Under the pieces are notes generated by a model, which was not told the DNA's origin, ran no database searches, and saw only the letters and a program-made list of their open reading frames with translations. A program made the translations under genes and the position numbers. A DNA stretch of 64,000 bases from positions 1 to 64,000 of the forward strand of contig JBKQWE010000035.1 of the NCBI GenBank assembly GCA_052139675.1, read 5' to 3'. This DNA is from JBEKCB01 sp052139675. Its GTDB lineage: Bacteria; Planctomycetota; Brocadiia; CAIUPP01. Below, piece after piece: positions 24,893-33,900 of this stretch (position 1 is its first letter; each line of letters begins with the position of its first letter).

Positions 24893-25798
24893 ATGGCCGG
24901 CGATCCGCAGGCGCCGCTCAAGGCGCTCAAGCCGAAGCACGAGTTCTTCATCGGCATTGACTCGGACGGCTGCGCGTTCGACACGATGGAGATCAAGCAC
25001 AAGGAGTGCTTCTGCCCGAATTTCATTGACCACTTCCACTGCCAGGCCGTCAGCAAGTACACCCGCGACGCCTGGGACTTCGTCAACCTCTACTCGAAAT
25101 GGCGCGGCTGCAACCGCTGGCAGGCGGTCGTCCGCGTCCTCGACCTGCTCCACGACCGCGACGAGGTCAAGCGCCGCCACGCGAAGATCACCGAGGGCAA
25201 GGCCATCAAGGAGTTCGTGAAATCCAACAAGGTGCTGAGCAACGACACCCTCAAGGAAGCGATCGCGCGCGCCCAGGACCCGGCGACGAAGAAGGAGCTC
25301 GAGGAGGCGCTCGCCTGGTCGAAGGCGGTCAACGAGTCCATCGCGAAGATGGTGCACGACGTGCCGCCCTTTCCGTTCGTCCGCGAGTGCCTCGAGAAGG
25401 CCTTCAAGAAGGCGGACATGATCGTCGTCAGCCAGACGCCGACCGAGGCGCTCGTCCGCGAGTGGAAGGAACACCGCATCGAAGGGCATGTCAGCCTCAT
25501 CGCCGGCCAGGAGATGGGCAGCAAGTCCGAGCACATCCAGTTCGCCGCCGGCGGCAAATACCCGCCGTCGAAGATCCTCATGATCGGCGATGCGCCCGGC
25601 GACCTCAAGGCCGCGCGCGACAACAACGCGCTGTTCTTCCCCATTGATCCGGGCCGTGAGGACGCTTCCTGGCAGGTGCTCTTCGAGGAGGGCCTCGACC
25701 GCTTCTTCGCGGGGACCTACGCCGGCGCGTACGAGAAGAAACTCATCGAACAGTTCGACCGGCTCCTGCCCGAGCGGCCGCCCTGGAAGAAGGATTGA
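24893..25798 (+). CDS. HAD-superfamily hydrolase in the gnd operon
   Basis: This 301-residue HAD hydrolase has motif I IDSDGCAFDT (both Asp present), a large helical cap (about 35-165) rich in Trp and Cys, motif II VVSQTP, a motif III Lys in GSKSEHIQ and motif IV MIGDAPGDLKAA. It is longer than simple phosphoglycolate phosphatases because of the cap. Location behind gnd and an SDR suggests a sugar-phosphate phosphatase acting on pentose phosphate or uronate intermediates; the substrate is not known. RBS AAAGGAGGAG is excellent. A large hairpin with T-tract follows at 25880-25955. Confidence 0.88.
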   Translation: MAGDPQAPLKALKPKHEFFIGIDSDGCAFDTMEIKHKECFCPNFIDHFHCQAVSKYTRDAWDFVNLYSKWRGCNRWQAVVRVLDLLHDRDEVKRRHAKITEGKAIKEFVKSNKVLSNDTLKEAIARAQDPATKKELEEALAWSKAVNESIAKMVHDVPPFPFVRECLEKAFKKADMIVVSQTPTEALVREWKEHRIEGHVSLIAGQEMGSKSEHIQFAAGGKYPPSKILMIGDAPGDLKAARDNNALFFPIDPGREDASWQVLFEEGLDRFFAGTYAGAYEKKLIEQFDRLLPERPPWKKD

Positions 25799-25879
25799 CC
25801 CGCCCTCAATGGCCCACGATCGCCGGCGGATCGGCGACGGCCCGTTGCGGAGGGAAAGCGGATAACGGATGACTGGCTT

Positions 25880-25955
25880 GGGCCGGCTTCGGCATTACCC
25901 CATGGCCTTCGCATGAACCCCTCGTGCGTTGGTTCAGCCGAGGCCGGTCCTTTTT
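25880..25955 (+). terminator. large stem-loop with T-run after the gnd operon
   Basis: Left arm GGGCCGGCTTCGGC (25880-25893) pairs with GCCGAGGCCGGTCC (25937-25950), 12 of 14 positions, followed at once by TTTTT. A second small stem, TGAACC/GGTTCA, sits inside the 43-nt loop. It is 80 nt past the HAD stop. It fits an intrinsic terminator; a small structured RNA is an alternative. Confidence 0.6.
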
Positions 25956-26059
25956 ATTGCCCCAGGTGCAGGAGAACGGCGCCGAAATCGTGAAGCTCTG
26001 CTGCGCGTTGCGCCCCACGATATCCAAGGCGGGCAAGAGTTGATAACGCTCTGGCGGAA

Positions 26060-26437
26060 TCACTTTGTATTTGGGAAGTACTTCACGCCGGGCAGAGAAT
26101 GAAAGTGGCTGTCCTGCGTCCAGATCGTTGCGCCGTGCGCCCGGGCGGTCGCAAGAATAAGGCTGTCGGCCATGTGCAGACCGTGTTTGCGGCTCAGGTT
26201 GGCGGCCTCCATCGCGAGCTCGGCGGTCACATCCGCAACCAGCCCTCTCTGCATTGTGGCCGCGGCCTGCAAGGCTTCCTTTTCTCCTCGCTCGCGCAGC
26301 AGCACCTTGAAGACCTCATAGATCGTCACCCCGGGAACCAGGCACGAGCCAGGGTCCTTCAGCGCCCGCAGAAAAACGCCGGCGTGCGGCCCGTCTGCGA
26401 AGTATTCAAGCCATCCGGAAGAATCCACGAGGTTCAT
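26060..26437 (-). CDS. vapC: VapC-type PIN-domain toxin
   Basis: This 125-residue PIN-domain RNase has the expected acidic residues: Asp5 in MNLVDSSGWLEYF, Glu in VTIYEVFKVLL, Asp in HMADSLILATA and Asp in IWTQDSHF. VapC toxins cleave tRNA or rRNA and are held inactive by a DNA-binding antitoxin. The start ATG overlaps the antitoxin stop by four bases (ATGA), giving translational coupling. The pair is autonomous and flanked by unrelated housekeeping genes, suggesting acquisition. Confidence 0.93.
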   Translation of the reverse strand: MNLVDSSGWLEYFADGPHAGVFLRALKDPGSCLVPGVTIYEVFKVLLRERGEKEALQAAATMQRGLVADVTAELAMEAANLSRKHGLHMADSLILATARAHGATIWTQDSHFHSLPGVKYFPNTK

Positions 26438-26640
26438 ACGCGGTCCTTCTCCCGCTGGAACGCCGTATTGATGCCTCGGACAAAGCCTCGCATTTCACGG
26501 ATGTCCCGTTCCGGGATCAATTCGATGCGCCCTGCGTACTCGATCACCTGCAGTTTCTGGCCGGGCCGAATGCGCAAGGACTCCCGTACGACGCGCGGGA
26601 TCACCACCTGATACTTGGGCGACACTTTCACGGTCTGCAT
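26434..26640 (-). CDS. vapB: AbrB/SpoVT-type antitoxin (VapB)
   Basis: This 68-residue swapped-hairpin AbrB DNA-binding protein opens MQTVKVSPKYQVVIPRVVRE and contains RIRPGQKLQVIEY. The remaining C-terminal 25 residues would bind and neutralise the toxin. The ATG at 26640 is preferred to an upstream in-frame one because GGAGGT lies 8 nt before it. The promoter and an inverted repeat that probably serves as autorepression operator lie at 26673-26701. Confidence 0.93.
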   Translation of the reverse strand: MQTVKVSPKYQVVIPRVVRESLRIRPGQKLQVIEYAGRIELIPERDIREMRGFVRGINTAFQREKDRV

Positions 26641-26672
26641 GTCATTACCTCCATCGTTCAAGTTAACGTATT

Positions 26673-26701
26673 ACGATATCTCTATCGTTCAGCCTTGTCA
26701 A
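26673..26701 (-). promoter_or_regulatory. vapBC promoter with overlapping operator palindrome
   Basis: On the minus strand TTGACA (26696-26701) and TATCGT (26673-26678) are exactly 17 nt apart. The -10 element is also one arm of a perfect inverted repeat ACGATA-4 nt-TATCGT (26673-26688), and ACGAT occurs again close to the start codon. This geometry is what is expected for VapB/VapC autorepression. Confidence 0.65.
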
Positions 26702-26817
26702 CGCCTGTTCACCGGACGCGCCATGCCGCGAACACAGGCTTGCATTCTCTCTGCGCTCGCATTATATTCGCCGCATCCCTGCGTCGGGGCTGAGTTTCAG
26801 GCCATGAGGCGCCGACT

Positions 26818-28200
26818 TTGAGCGACAATGCTGAAAAACTTCTGACGCAACTTCAGGCAATTCTCGGCGCCGAGCGCGTCTCGGCCGAGATCGAGGAGCG
26901 GATCCTCGCCTCGTACGACGGCACGCGCCGCTCCGCGCTGCCGGAGGTCGTCGCGTTCCCGCAGACCGCCGAGGAGATCTCCCGCGTGCTGCGCTGGGCG
27001 AACCGCGAGAAGACGCCGGTCTATCCGCGCGGCGCGGCGAGCGGCCTGACCGGCGGCGCGGTGCCCGTCGGCGGCGGCGTCGCGCTCGACCTCCGGCGCA
27101 TGAACCGCATCCTGGAGGTGGACGACGACAACCAGGTGGCCACCGTCGAGCCGGGCGTCACCGTCAGCGACTTCCAGGCCGAGGTGCAGCGCCGCGGCCT
27201 GTTTTATCCGCCCGACCCCGCCAGCGCGGATTTCTCCACGCTCGGCGGCAACGTCGCCGAATGCGCCGGCGGGCTGCGCGCGGTCAAGTACGGCGTCACG
27301 CGCGATTACGTCACCGGCCTCGAGGTCGTGCTGCCGCTGGGCGACATCATCCACGTCGGCGCGCGCACGCTGAAGTGCGTCACCGGCTACGACCTCACGC
27401 GCCTCTTCGTCGGCTCCGAAGGCACCCTTGGCGTCTTCACGAAAATCCACCTGCGCCTCATCCCGCTTCCGCACGCGCGCCGCACGCTGCTGGCGCTCTT
27501 CGAGTCGCCCGAGGCCGCCGCAAACGCCTCGACGCGCGTCCTCAAGGCCGGGATTCTGCCGGCCGCGCTGGAGTTCATAGACGACGTGACGATCGAGTGC
27601 ATCCGCAAGAAGCAGCCGCTGGACATCCCCGCCGCCGCGCGAGGCGCACTCATCATCGAGCTCGACGGCGACGAGGCCGCCTGCATCGCCGGCATCGGGG
27701 CCATTGCGGCCGTCCTCGCCGAGAACGGCGCGCTGGAGAGCCGCCGCGCCGACACGCCCGCTGACCGGACGCGGCTCTGGGCGTTCCGCAAGGCCGCCTC
27801 GCCCGCGCTGTTCGCGGCCTTCCCGAACAAGCTCAACGAGGACATCTGCGTCCTGCCGAGCCGCACCTCCGAGATGCTCCGCCGCACGCGCGGCATCGCC
27901 GCGAAGCACGGCGTCCTCATCGCCAACTACGGGCACATTGGCGAGGGCAACCTGCACGTGAACATCATGTACCCGCACGGCGAAAAAGCGCACGCCGAAG
28001 CCGAGGCGGCCTCGGCCGAGGTCATGAAAGCCGCCCTCGAACTCGGCGGCACGCTCTCCGGCGAGCACGGCATCGGCCTGACCAAGCTGGAGTTCCTGCC
28101 GCTCGAAGTCGCCCCCGTCGAGCTCGCCCTCATGCGCTCCATCAAGCGGCTACTCGACCCAAATAACATCCTGAATCCCGGAAAAATCTTCGCGTCGTGA
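26818..28200 (+). CDS. FAD-linked oxidase, glycolate oxidase GlcD / D-lactate dehydrogenase type
   Basis: This 460-residue flavoprotein is of the FAD_binding_4 plus FAD-oxidase C family. PRGAASGLTGGAVPVGGGVALDL is the FAD pyrophosphate-binding loop, STLGGNVAECAGGLRAVKYG and LFVGSEGTLGV are hallmark motifs, and HGIGLTKLEFL near the end carries the substrate-side His. Family members oxidise glycolate, D-lactate or other D-2-hydroxy acids and pass electrons to a quinone or an iron-sulfur partner. No GlcE/GlcF partner is adjacent. The start is TTG at 26818 with GAGG 8 nt upstream; no nearer ATG fits. Confidence 0.93.
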   Translation: MSDNAEKLLTQLQAILGAERVSAEIEERILASYDGTRRSALPEVVAFPQTAEEISRVLRWANREKTPVYPRGAASGLTGGAVPVGGGVALDLRRMNRILEVDDDNQVATVEPGVTVSDFQAEVQRRGLFYPPDPASADFSTLGGNVAECAGGLRAVKYGVTRDYVTGLEVVLPLGDIIHVGARTLKCVTGYDLTRLFVGSEGTLGVFTKIHLRLIPLPHARRTLLALFESPEAAANASTRVLKAGILPAALEFIDDVTIECIRKKQPLDIPAAARGALIIELDGDEAACIAGIGAIAAVLAENGALESRRADTPADRTRLWAFRKAASPALFAAFPNKLNEDICVLPSRTSEMLRRTRGIAAKHGVLIANYGHIGEGNLHVNIMYPHGEKAHAEAEAASAEVMKAALELGGTLSGEHGIGLTKLEFLPLEVAPVELALMRSIKRLLDPNNILNPGKIFAS

Positions 28201-28243
28201 GCGGTGTCAGTAGCGTCGCTACGATTCTGGAGGTTCGAGGGAA

Positions 28244-28708
28244 ATGACTTACTTGCGGGCGCTCGTCGGTCTCCTGGTTGTCTTCCTCATCCTCGCCATA
28301 ATGGACCTCCACCGCCGCAGACGGCTCAGGTTCTATTGGTCGAGAGGCTGTGCAGGGAGACAGTGGAAAACTCAATTTCCGGAGGCGAGCAACGTCCAAA
28401 TCCGGGAATTCCTTGGAATCTTTGGAAAAGCTTGGGGCGTCAGTCGGAAGAGACGGCTGAATTCTCGGCCTGATGACAAGATGATGGATATTTATCGTAC
28501 CAGGTATCCTCACCCGTATCCAGACTTTCTGGCAGAATTTGACGAGGGGATTGAACTGGAAGTATTCTGTAGGGAGATCCAGGACAAATACGACATTGAC
28601 TTGTGGTCAGCATCACCGCAACTGACGCTCGGCCAGATTTTCGCCATGACCCGGAAGGGGAAGCTTCCTGATAGTTCGAGTCAGGTCACTGACACTTCCA
28701 AAGGTTAG
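28244..28708 (+). CDS. small membrane-anchored unknown with acyl-carrier-like C-terminus
   Basis: This 154-residue protein has one N-terminal TM helix (about residues 5-21, ALVGLLVVFLILAIMDL). A conserved-looking cytoplasmic part follows: WKTQFPEASNVQIREFLGIF, a basic DDKMMDIYRTRYP segment, and acidic IELEVFCREIQDKYDIDLWS ending LTLGQIFAMT. The last part resembles the helix 2-3 region of acyl-carrier-like proteins of the DUF1493 type, but there is no phosphopantetheine Ser in a DSL/DSx box. GC is visibly lower than in the flanking genes. RBS GAGG precedes the ATG. It is convergent with aconitase. Confidence 0.65.
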   Translation: MTYLRALVGLLVVFLILAIMDLHRRRRLRFYWSRGCAGRQWKTQFPEASNVQIREFLGIFGKAWGVSRKRRLNSRPDDKMMDIYRTRYPHPYPDFLAEFDEGIELEVFCREIQDKYDIDLWSASPQLTLGQIFAMTRKGKLPDSSSQVTDTSKG

Positions 28709-28725
28709 CACGAACCTTCGCAAGT

Positions 28726-30660
28726 TTACTTGCCTTTGACGTAGTTCAGCATTCCACCGGCGAGGATGATCTCGCGTTCGCGCGGGCCCAATTCACAGCG
28801 GAGGGCAATGGTCAGGCTCCTGCCGGGAACCATCAATTCGAGATTCTTCCCGGCGGCGATCCGCGCGCGCAGGTCGGGGACCTCGACGCGGTCGCCCTGC
28901 TGAACGCGGTCGTAGTCCGCCTCGTTGACGAACGTGGCGGGGACGATGCCGAAGTTGATGAGGTTGGACCGGTGGATTCGCTCAATCGTCTTAGCGGCAA
29001 CCATGCGGACGCCAAGGTGCATCGGGCATAACGCCGCGTGCTCGCGGCTGGAACCCTGGCCGTAGCTCAGGCCCGCGATGATCACGTTGTCCACGCCGTT
29101 CTTCCGGTTCGCGGCCGCCCGGCCGGCGAAAGTTGCGTCCACGTTCTCGAACACGAACTCGGAATATTTGGCGACGTTCGACCGGTACTTCATCCGCGAG
29201 CCGGCCGGAATAATGTGGTCGGTCGTGACCTTGTCCCCGACCTTGATGGCGACCTCGCCCGCGATCCGCTCCTTGAGCGGCTCGGCGACCGGCGGCAGCC
29301 CGATGCCGGCGCCGCGGTAAATCTCCACCTTCGAGCGGTCCGCCGGCGGCTGGAGGATCATCGCGTCGTCCACGTGAAATTTCTTCGGCAGCCGGATCGC
29401 CGGCGGCGCGGAGCCGAGGTCGCGCGGGTCGGTGATGACGCCGGTGATGGCCGCGGCGGCGGCGACTTGCGGGCTGACGAGGTAGACGTTCGCCGACTGC
29501 GTGCCGCTCCGCCCGAGGAAATTCCGGTTGCTGGTCCGCAGGCTGACGGCATTGCTCCTTGGCGCCTGGCCGATGCCGATGCAGAACCCGCACGCGCATT
29601 CGTTGATGCGTGCGCCGGCTGCGACCAGCGCCGCCAGCCCGCCGCTCGCCACGATCATCTCCATCACCTGCCGCGACGCGGGCGCCACGACGAGGCTGAC
29701 GTTCGGGTGCACCCGCCGGCCTTCAAGCATTTTCGCGACGGTCATCAGGTCGCGGTACGACGAGTTCGTGCAGCTTCCGACGCAGACCTGGTCCACCGGC
29801 GTGCCGGCGATCTCGCGGACCTTGGCGATGTTGCCGGGACTGTGCGGCGTCGCGGCCAGCGGCTCGAGCGCGGAGAGGTCCACCTTCAATCGCTTCTCGT
29901 ACGCCGCGCCCGGCTCCGGCTTTAATTCGATCCATTGTTCCGCGCGCCCCTGCGCGGCCAGGAACCGCCGCGTGACGGAGTCGCTCGGGAAAATGGAGCT
30001 GGTGACGCCCATCTCGGCGCCCATATTGGCGATCGTGGCGCGCTCCGGGACGGAGAGCGTGCGGACGCCCGGCCCGGCGTATTCGACGATGAAGCCGACG
30101 TTGCCCTTCGTCGTGAGCCGGCGCAGCATTTCCAGGATGATATCCTTGGCCGAGACCCACGGCGCGAGTTTCCCGGCGAGGTCCACGCGGCAGATGCTCG
30201 GCGCCGCCAGCGTGAACGTCCCCTGCGCCATGGCCGCGGCCACGTCGAGCCCGCCGGCGCCGATAGCCAGGCAGCCGATGCCGCCGGCGGTCGGCGTGTG
30301 CGAGTCGGAGCCCAGCAGCGTCCTTCCCGGGCGCGCGAACCGCTCCAGATGCACCTGGTGGCAGATGCCGTTCCCCGCGCGAGAGTAGAGAATGCCGTAC
30401 TTCGCCGCCACCGTCTGAAGGTATTTCTGGTCGTCCGCGTTCTCGTAGCCGTCCTGGAGCGTGTTGTGGTCCACGTAACTGACGGAGAGTTCCGTCTGCA
30501 GCCGCTCGGCGCCCATCGCCTCGAGCTGCAAGTACGCCATCGTCCCGGTCGCGTCCTGCGTGAGAGTCTGGTCAATCCGGATCGCCAGCTCGCGGCCGGG
30601 CTCCAGGCTTCCGGAGACCCTGTGTTCATTGAGGATTTTGCGCGCGACGGAAAGGCGCAT
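28726..30660 (-). CDS. aconitate hydratase (short, LeuC-like type)
   Basis: This 644-residue single-polypeptide aconitase is of the short type (shorter than AcnA/AcnB) found in Aquificales and deep branches. It has the GSDSHTPTAGG signature and [4Fe-4S] ligands in VCVGSCTNSSYRDL and ACGFCIGIGQAP. The swivel domain carries DHIIPAG and SYGQGSSREHAA. It isomerises citrate to isocitrate in the TCA cycle. The ATG at 30660 (MRLSVARKIL) is preceded by AGGAGAA; upstream codons in frame are not conserved. A candidate promoter lies at 30709-30737. Confidence 0.95.
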   Translation of the reverse strand: MRLSVARKILNEHRVSGSLEPGRELAIRIDQTLTQDATGTMAYLQLEAMGAERLQTELSVSYVDHNTLQDGYENADDQKYLQTVAAKYGILYSRAGNGICHQVHLERFARPGRTLLGSDSHTPTAGGIGCLAIGAGGLDVAAAMAQGTFTLAAPSICRVDLAGKLAPWVSAKDIILEMLRRLTTKGNVGFIVEYAGPGVRTLSVPERATIANMGAEMGVTSSIFPSDSVTRRFLAAQGRAEQWIELKPEPGAAYEKRLKVDLSALEPLAATPHSPGNIAKVREIAGTPVDQVCVGSCTNSSYRDLMTVAKMLEGRRVHPNVSLVVAPASRQVMEMIVASGGLAALVAAGARINECACGFCIGIGQAPRSNAVSLRTSNRNFLGRSGTQSANVYLVSPQVAAAAAITGVITDPRDLGSAPPAIRLPKKFHVDDAMILQPPADRSKVEIYRGAGIGLPPVAEPLKERIAGEVAIKVGDKVTTDHIIPAGSRMKYRSNVAKYSEFVFENVDATFAGRAAANRKNGVDNVIIAGLSYGQGSSREHAALCPMHLGVRMVAAKTIERIHRSNLINFGIVPATFVNEADYDRVQQGDRVEVPDLRARIAAGKNLELMVPGRSLTIALRCELGPREREIILAGGMLNYVKGK

Positions 30661-30708
30661 CTGTTTTCTCCTGGTTTGCCGAACAGGGAATGCGGGCTCC
30701 AAACTGGA

Positions 30709-30737
30709 ACGTTACACGGAATGGCCCGCAGAATCAA
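30709..30737 (-). promoter_or_regulatory. candidate promoter of the aconitase gene
   Basis: TTGATT (30732-30737) and TAACGT (30709-30714) on the minus strand, 17-nt spacer, about 45 nt upstream of the ATG. The -10 match is only moderate. Confidence 0.4.
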
Positions 30738-30833
30738 GGCGGAACGGGGTGCAGATAAGAATAAAGATGAGGGATGAAAGATGAAGGCGGAAGATCGCCG
30801 CAGGCGCCGGCGCGATAAATTCTTCCGCGCCGA

Positions 30834-30862
30834 TTGACACCGGGCAAAGTGCATGGTAGGAA
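30834..30862 (+). promoter_or_regulatory. promoter of the PAS/coiled-coil gene
   Basis: TTGACA (30834-30839) and TAGGAA (30857-30862), spacer exactly 17 nt. It overlaps the upstream ATG at 30853, which argues that translation starts at the later ATG (30928). Confidence 0.5.
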
Positions 30863-30927
30863 AGAGGTGGTCTGGCCGCGGCGAGAACCGGGCGCGCCAC
30901 GCCGAGGCCATCTTTCGCGGACCCGTT

Positions 30928-33900
30928 ATGGACGTCAAAGAACGCCTAAGCGATCAGCCGTCGCAGCCGCTTTCGGAAGCGACCGCCGACTTCCAAGTGC
31001 TGGTAGAGAATCTCGCCGAGCCGGTCGTGATCATGGACCGCGCCGGCACGATCCGCTTCATGAATCCGCGCGCGGAGCGGATGCTCGTGCTCGGACTCAG
31101 GGAGCAGGTCGAAGCGTACCTGGGAGAGCCGTCCCACCGACTACCGGACAGCCAGGTCCGATTCCATGTCGACCGCTTCGGCGAGGTCGTCCTGCGAATC
31201 CACCTTTCCAGCGTCTCCTGGCAGGGCCGGCCGGCGCTGCAGGTGTCGCTGAGGAACGTGACGCCCTACGTCGCCGCCGCGGACCGCCTCTCGCAAGAGA
31301 TCGAGAAGCTCAAGGGGGGCAACGGCGGCTCGCAGAAATCGCCCGAGCGGCTCGAGGCGCAGTTGCAGAGCCTCGCCGCGGAACGCGACAGTGTTTACGC
31401 CGCGAGCTCGCAGCGGCTCGCGCAGGAGACCGCCCGGTTCCAGAAAAGCCTGGAGGAAGCGCAGGCGCAGCGCGACCGGCTCGAAGCACAGTTGAAAGAA
31501 CTGGCCGCGGAGAAAGAGCGCACCGAGCAGTCGCTCCGCGCCGAACTGGCGCAACTCCGCGAAGCCGCGCCCAAGGCGGAGCCGGCCACCGAGGAACTCG
31601 TCCAGGCCCGGCATTCGATGGACGAATTGGCCACCGCCCGCCGCGAACTCGAGGCGCGCACCGGACATAGCCCCGAGGAGTGGGCTTCACTGCGCCAGCT
31701 CCAGGCGGCCGCAGCGGAAGCGGAGAGCCGGCTCGCGGCGGCGCAGAAGCAGTCCGCGGTGGAGGCCGAGAAGTCGAGCGCCGAGCGGAGCCAGGCGCAG
31801 GAGGTGGCACAATCGCTCCGCGGGCAGCTCGCGGAAGCCGAGCGCGCAACGGCGGAGTCGGCCGAGCGCAATCGGCGGCTCGAAGAACAGGTGAATCAGC
31901 TCGCCGCCGAGCGCGAGAACGCCGCCCGGCAGCTTCAGGACGTTATCGCTGCGCGGGGCCGGTCACAGGATGAAATCGCGCAGTTACAGCAGCAGCTCGA
32001 TGCGGGCGGCCTCGCGCGGAAGGAATTGAGCGCCGCCTGCCAGGCGCTCGAGGAGCGAGCCCGGCGGCAGGCCGACGAACTGCTGAAATCCGGTGCGCAG
32101 CTTCAAGCCGAGTCCGCGCGCCGCGCCGAGTCGGTGGAGGCCGCCGCACAACTTCAAGCCCAGGTCGCCAATGGCGACAAAGCCCAGGCGGAAAATGAAC
32201 GCCTTCGGCAGCAGGTCGCTGAAACCGAGAGTGCGGGCAAGGATCTGCTGGCCGAGCAGCAGCGGCTGACGGAGCGCGCGCAACAGGCTGAGGAGGAGTC
32301 GGCAAAGCTCAAAGACCAGCTCCGGCAGCAACTCGAGGAGCTCCAGCGCCTGCGGGATGCAAACAGCTTGATGGAGCAGGAACGGGCGGCATCCGGGCGG
32401 GCGGCCGACGAGCTGCGGTCCCGCAGCCAGACCGTCGAGGAACGCGCCAAGGAGCAGGCCGCCGAGCTGGCCAGGGCCGCCGAGCAACTTCGGGCGGAAG
32501 TTGCCCAGCGCGAAAAAGTCACCGCGGAGGCTTCTCAACTCCGAGAGGAGGCCGCCGCGTCCCGGCGCGCGCGCGAGGAGTTGGAGGCGCGGCTCCTCCA
32601 GCTTCAGGGGCCATTGGCGGAGTCGGCCCGCGCGCAGGAACAATCCAAGGCAGAACTCGCGAAAGAGGCCGAGCTCCGGGCGCGAGCCGAGGCGGAAGTC
32701 CAGCAGCTCCGGCAGGAGAACTCGGCGGCGCGGCGCGATTCGGCGGAACTGGCCGCCCAGCGCCTCCAGTTCCAGGAAGAGATCAAGAAACTGGCCGCTG
32801 CGCAGGAACGAGCGAACGTGCAACTTCAAGTCGAGTACACAGAGCGAAAACGAGCGCAGGAAGAGAACGAGCAACTGCGCGAGCATGTCGCCGAGCTCGG
32901 GCGGGCTTCAGAGTACCTCCGGGATCAACGCAGCCTGCTCGAGGCGGAGGTGAAACGATGCGGCGACGAAATCGCCGCGCTCAAGCAACAACTTCGGGAG
33001 GAAGCGGGCGGGGGCGACCAGGCCCAGGCGGAAAACGCGCGGCTCCGTCTCGACTTCCAGCGAGAGCAGAAGGAGTGGGAGGCCCGGACCTTCCAAGTCG
33101 AATCGCAACTGAAGGAACTCGCCCGCGCACGCGAGGAGGCCAAGGCCGAGCTGGAGAAGGAGGTCGGGCAGCGAACGCGAGCCGAGGCGGCGGCCCGGCA
33201 ACTCCGGCAGGAGCTCACTGCGGCGCAGCAGGCGCGGGCGCAACTTGCCGCTCAGCAGGAGCGCTTTCAGGCGCAGAGGAAGGAACTCTCGCTCTCGCAG
33301 GGGAACGCCAAGGCGGAGTTGGAGAGAGAGATTGCCGGACGAAAACAAGCCGAGGGAGAAGTGGCGCGGGTTCGCCAGGAGCGTTTCGTCCTCCAGAGGG
33401 CGCAAGAGGAACTGGAATTGCGCCACACGCAGTTTCAAACGCAACTGGAGAACTACGCGAGGGCGCTGGACGAAGCGCGGCAAGGCCTTCAAGAGCAACA
33501 CTCCGCGCGGGAGGAATCAGAAAAGCAGAACGAACAGTTGTCGCAGGAAATCGGTCAGGTCAACCGGGCGCTTCAGGAATCGGAGGCCAAACGTCTCGAA
33601 CTGGAAGCGGCGGCGCCCGCCCGTGCGGCTGAGATGGAGCAGGTCGCGAAGCAGGCCGGCCAGGAGGCCGCTGAGCGCGAACGGCTGCAGGCCAGGCAGG
33701 AGGGCCTCGAACTGGAGCTGGCCGAGCTCAAACAGGCCGATGCAAAATGGCAGCGGCAGCGCGCCGAACTGGAAGAACTGGTGCAATTGAGGAGCAAGGC
33801 CATGGAGAAGACCGAGCAGCAGCTTCAGGCGGAGTCGGCGGCCCGGGAGCAGGCGGAGAGGGAAAACCTGGCCCTGCAGCAGGCCGTTGCCGAGGCCAGG

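Noticed and set aside
25806..26063. 85-residue minus-strand ORF after the gnd operon
   Set aside because: Spans the large terminator hairpin, lacks an RBS and has no recognisable sequence.
30853..30927. Earlier start for the PAS/coiled-coil gene
   Set aside because: The ATG at 30853 lies between the -35 and -10 boxes of the probable promoter, so it would not be transcribed from it; the PAS domain begins after the ATG at 30928.
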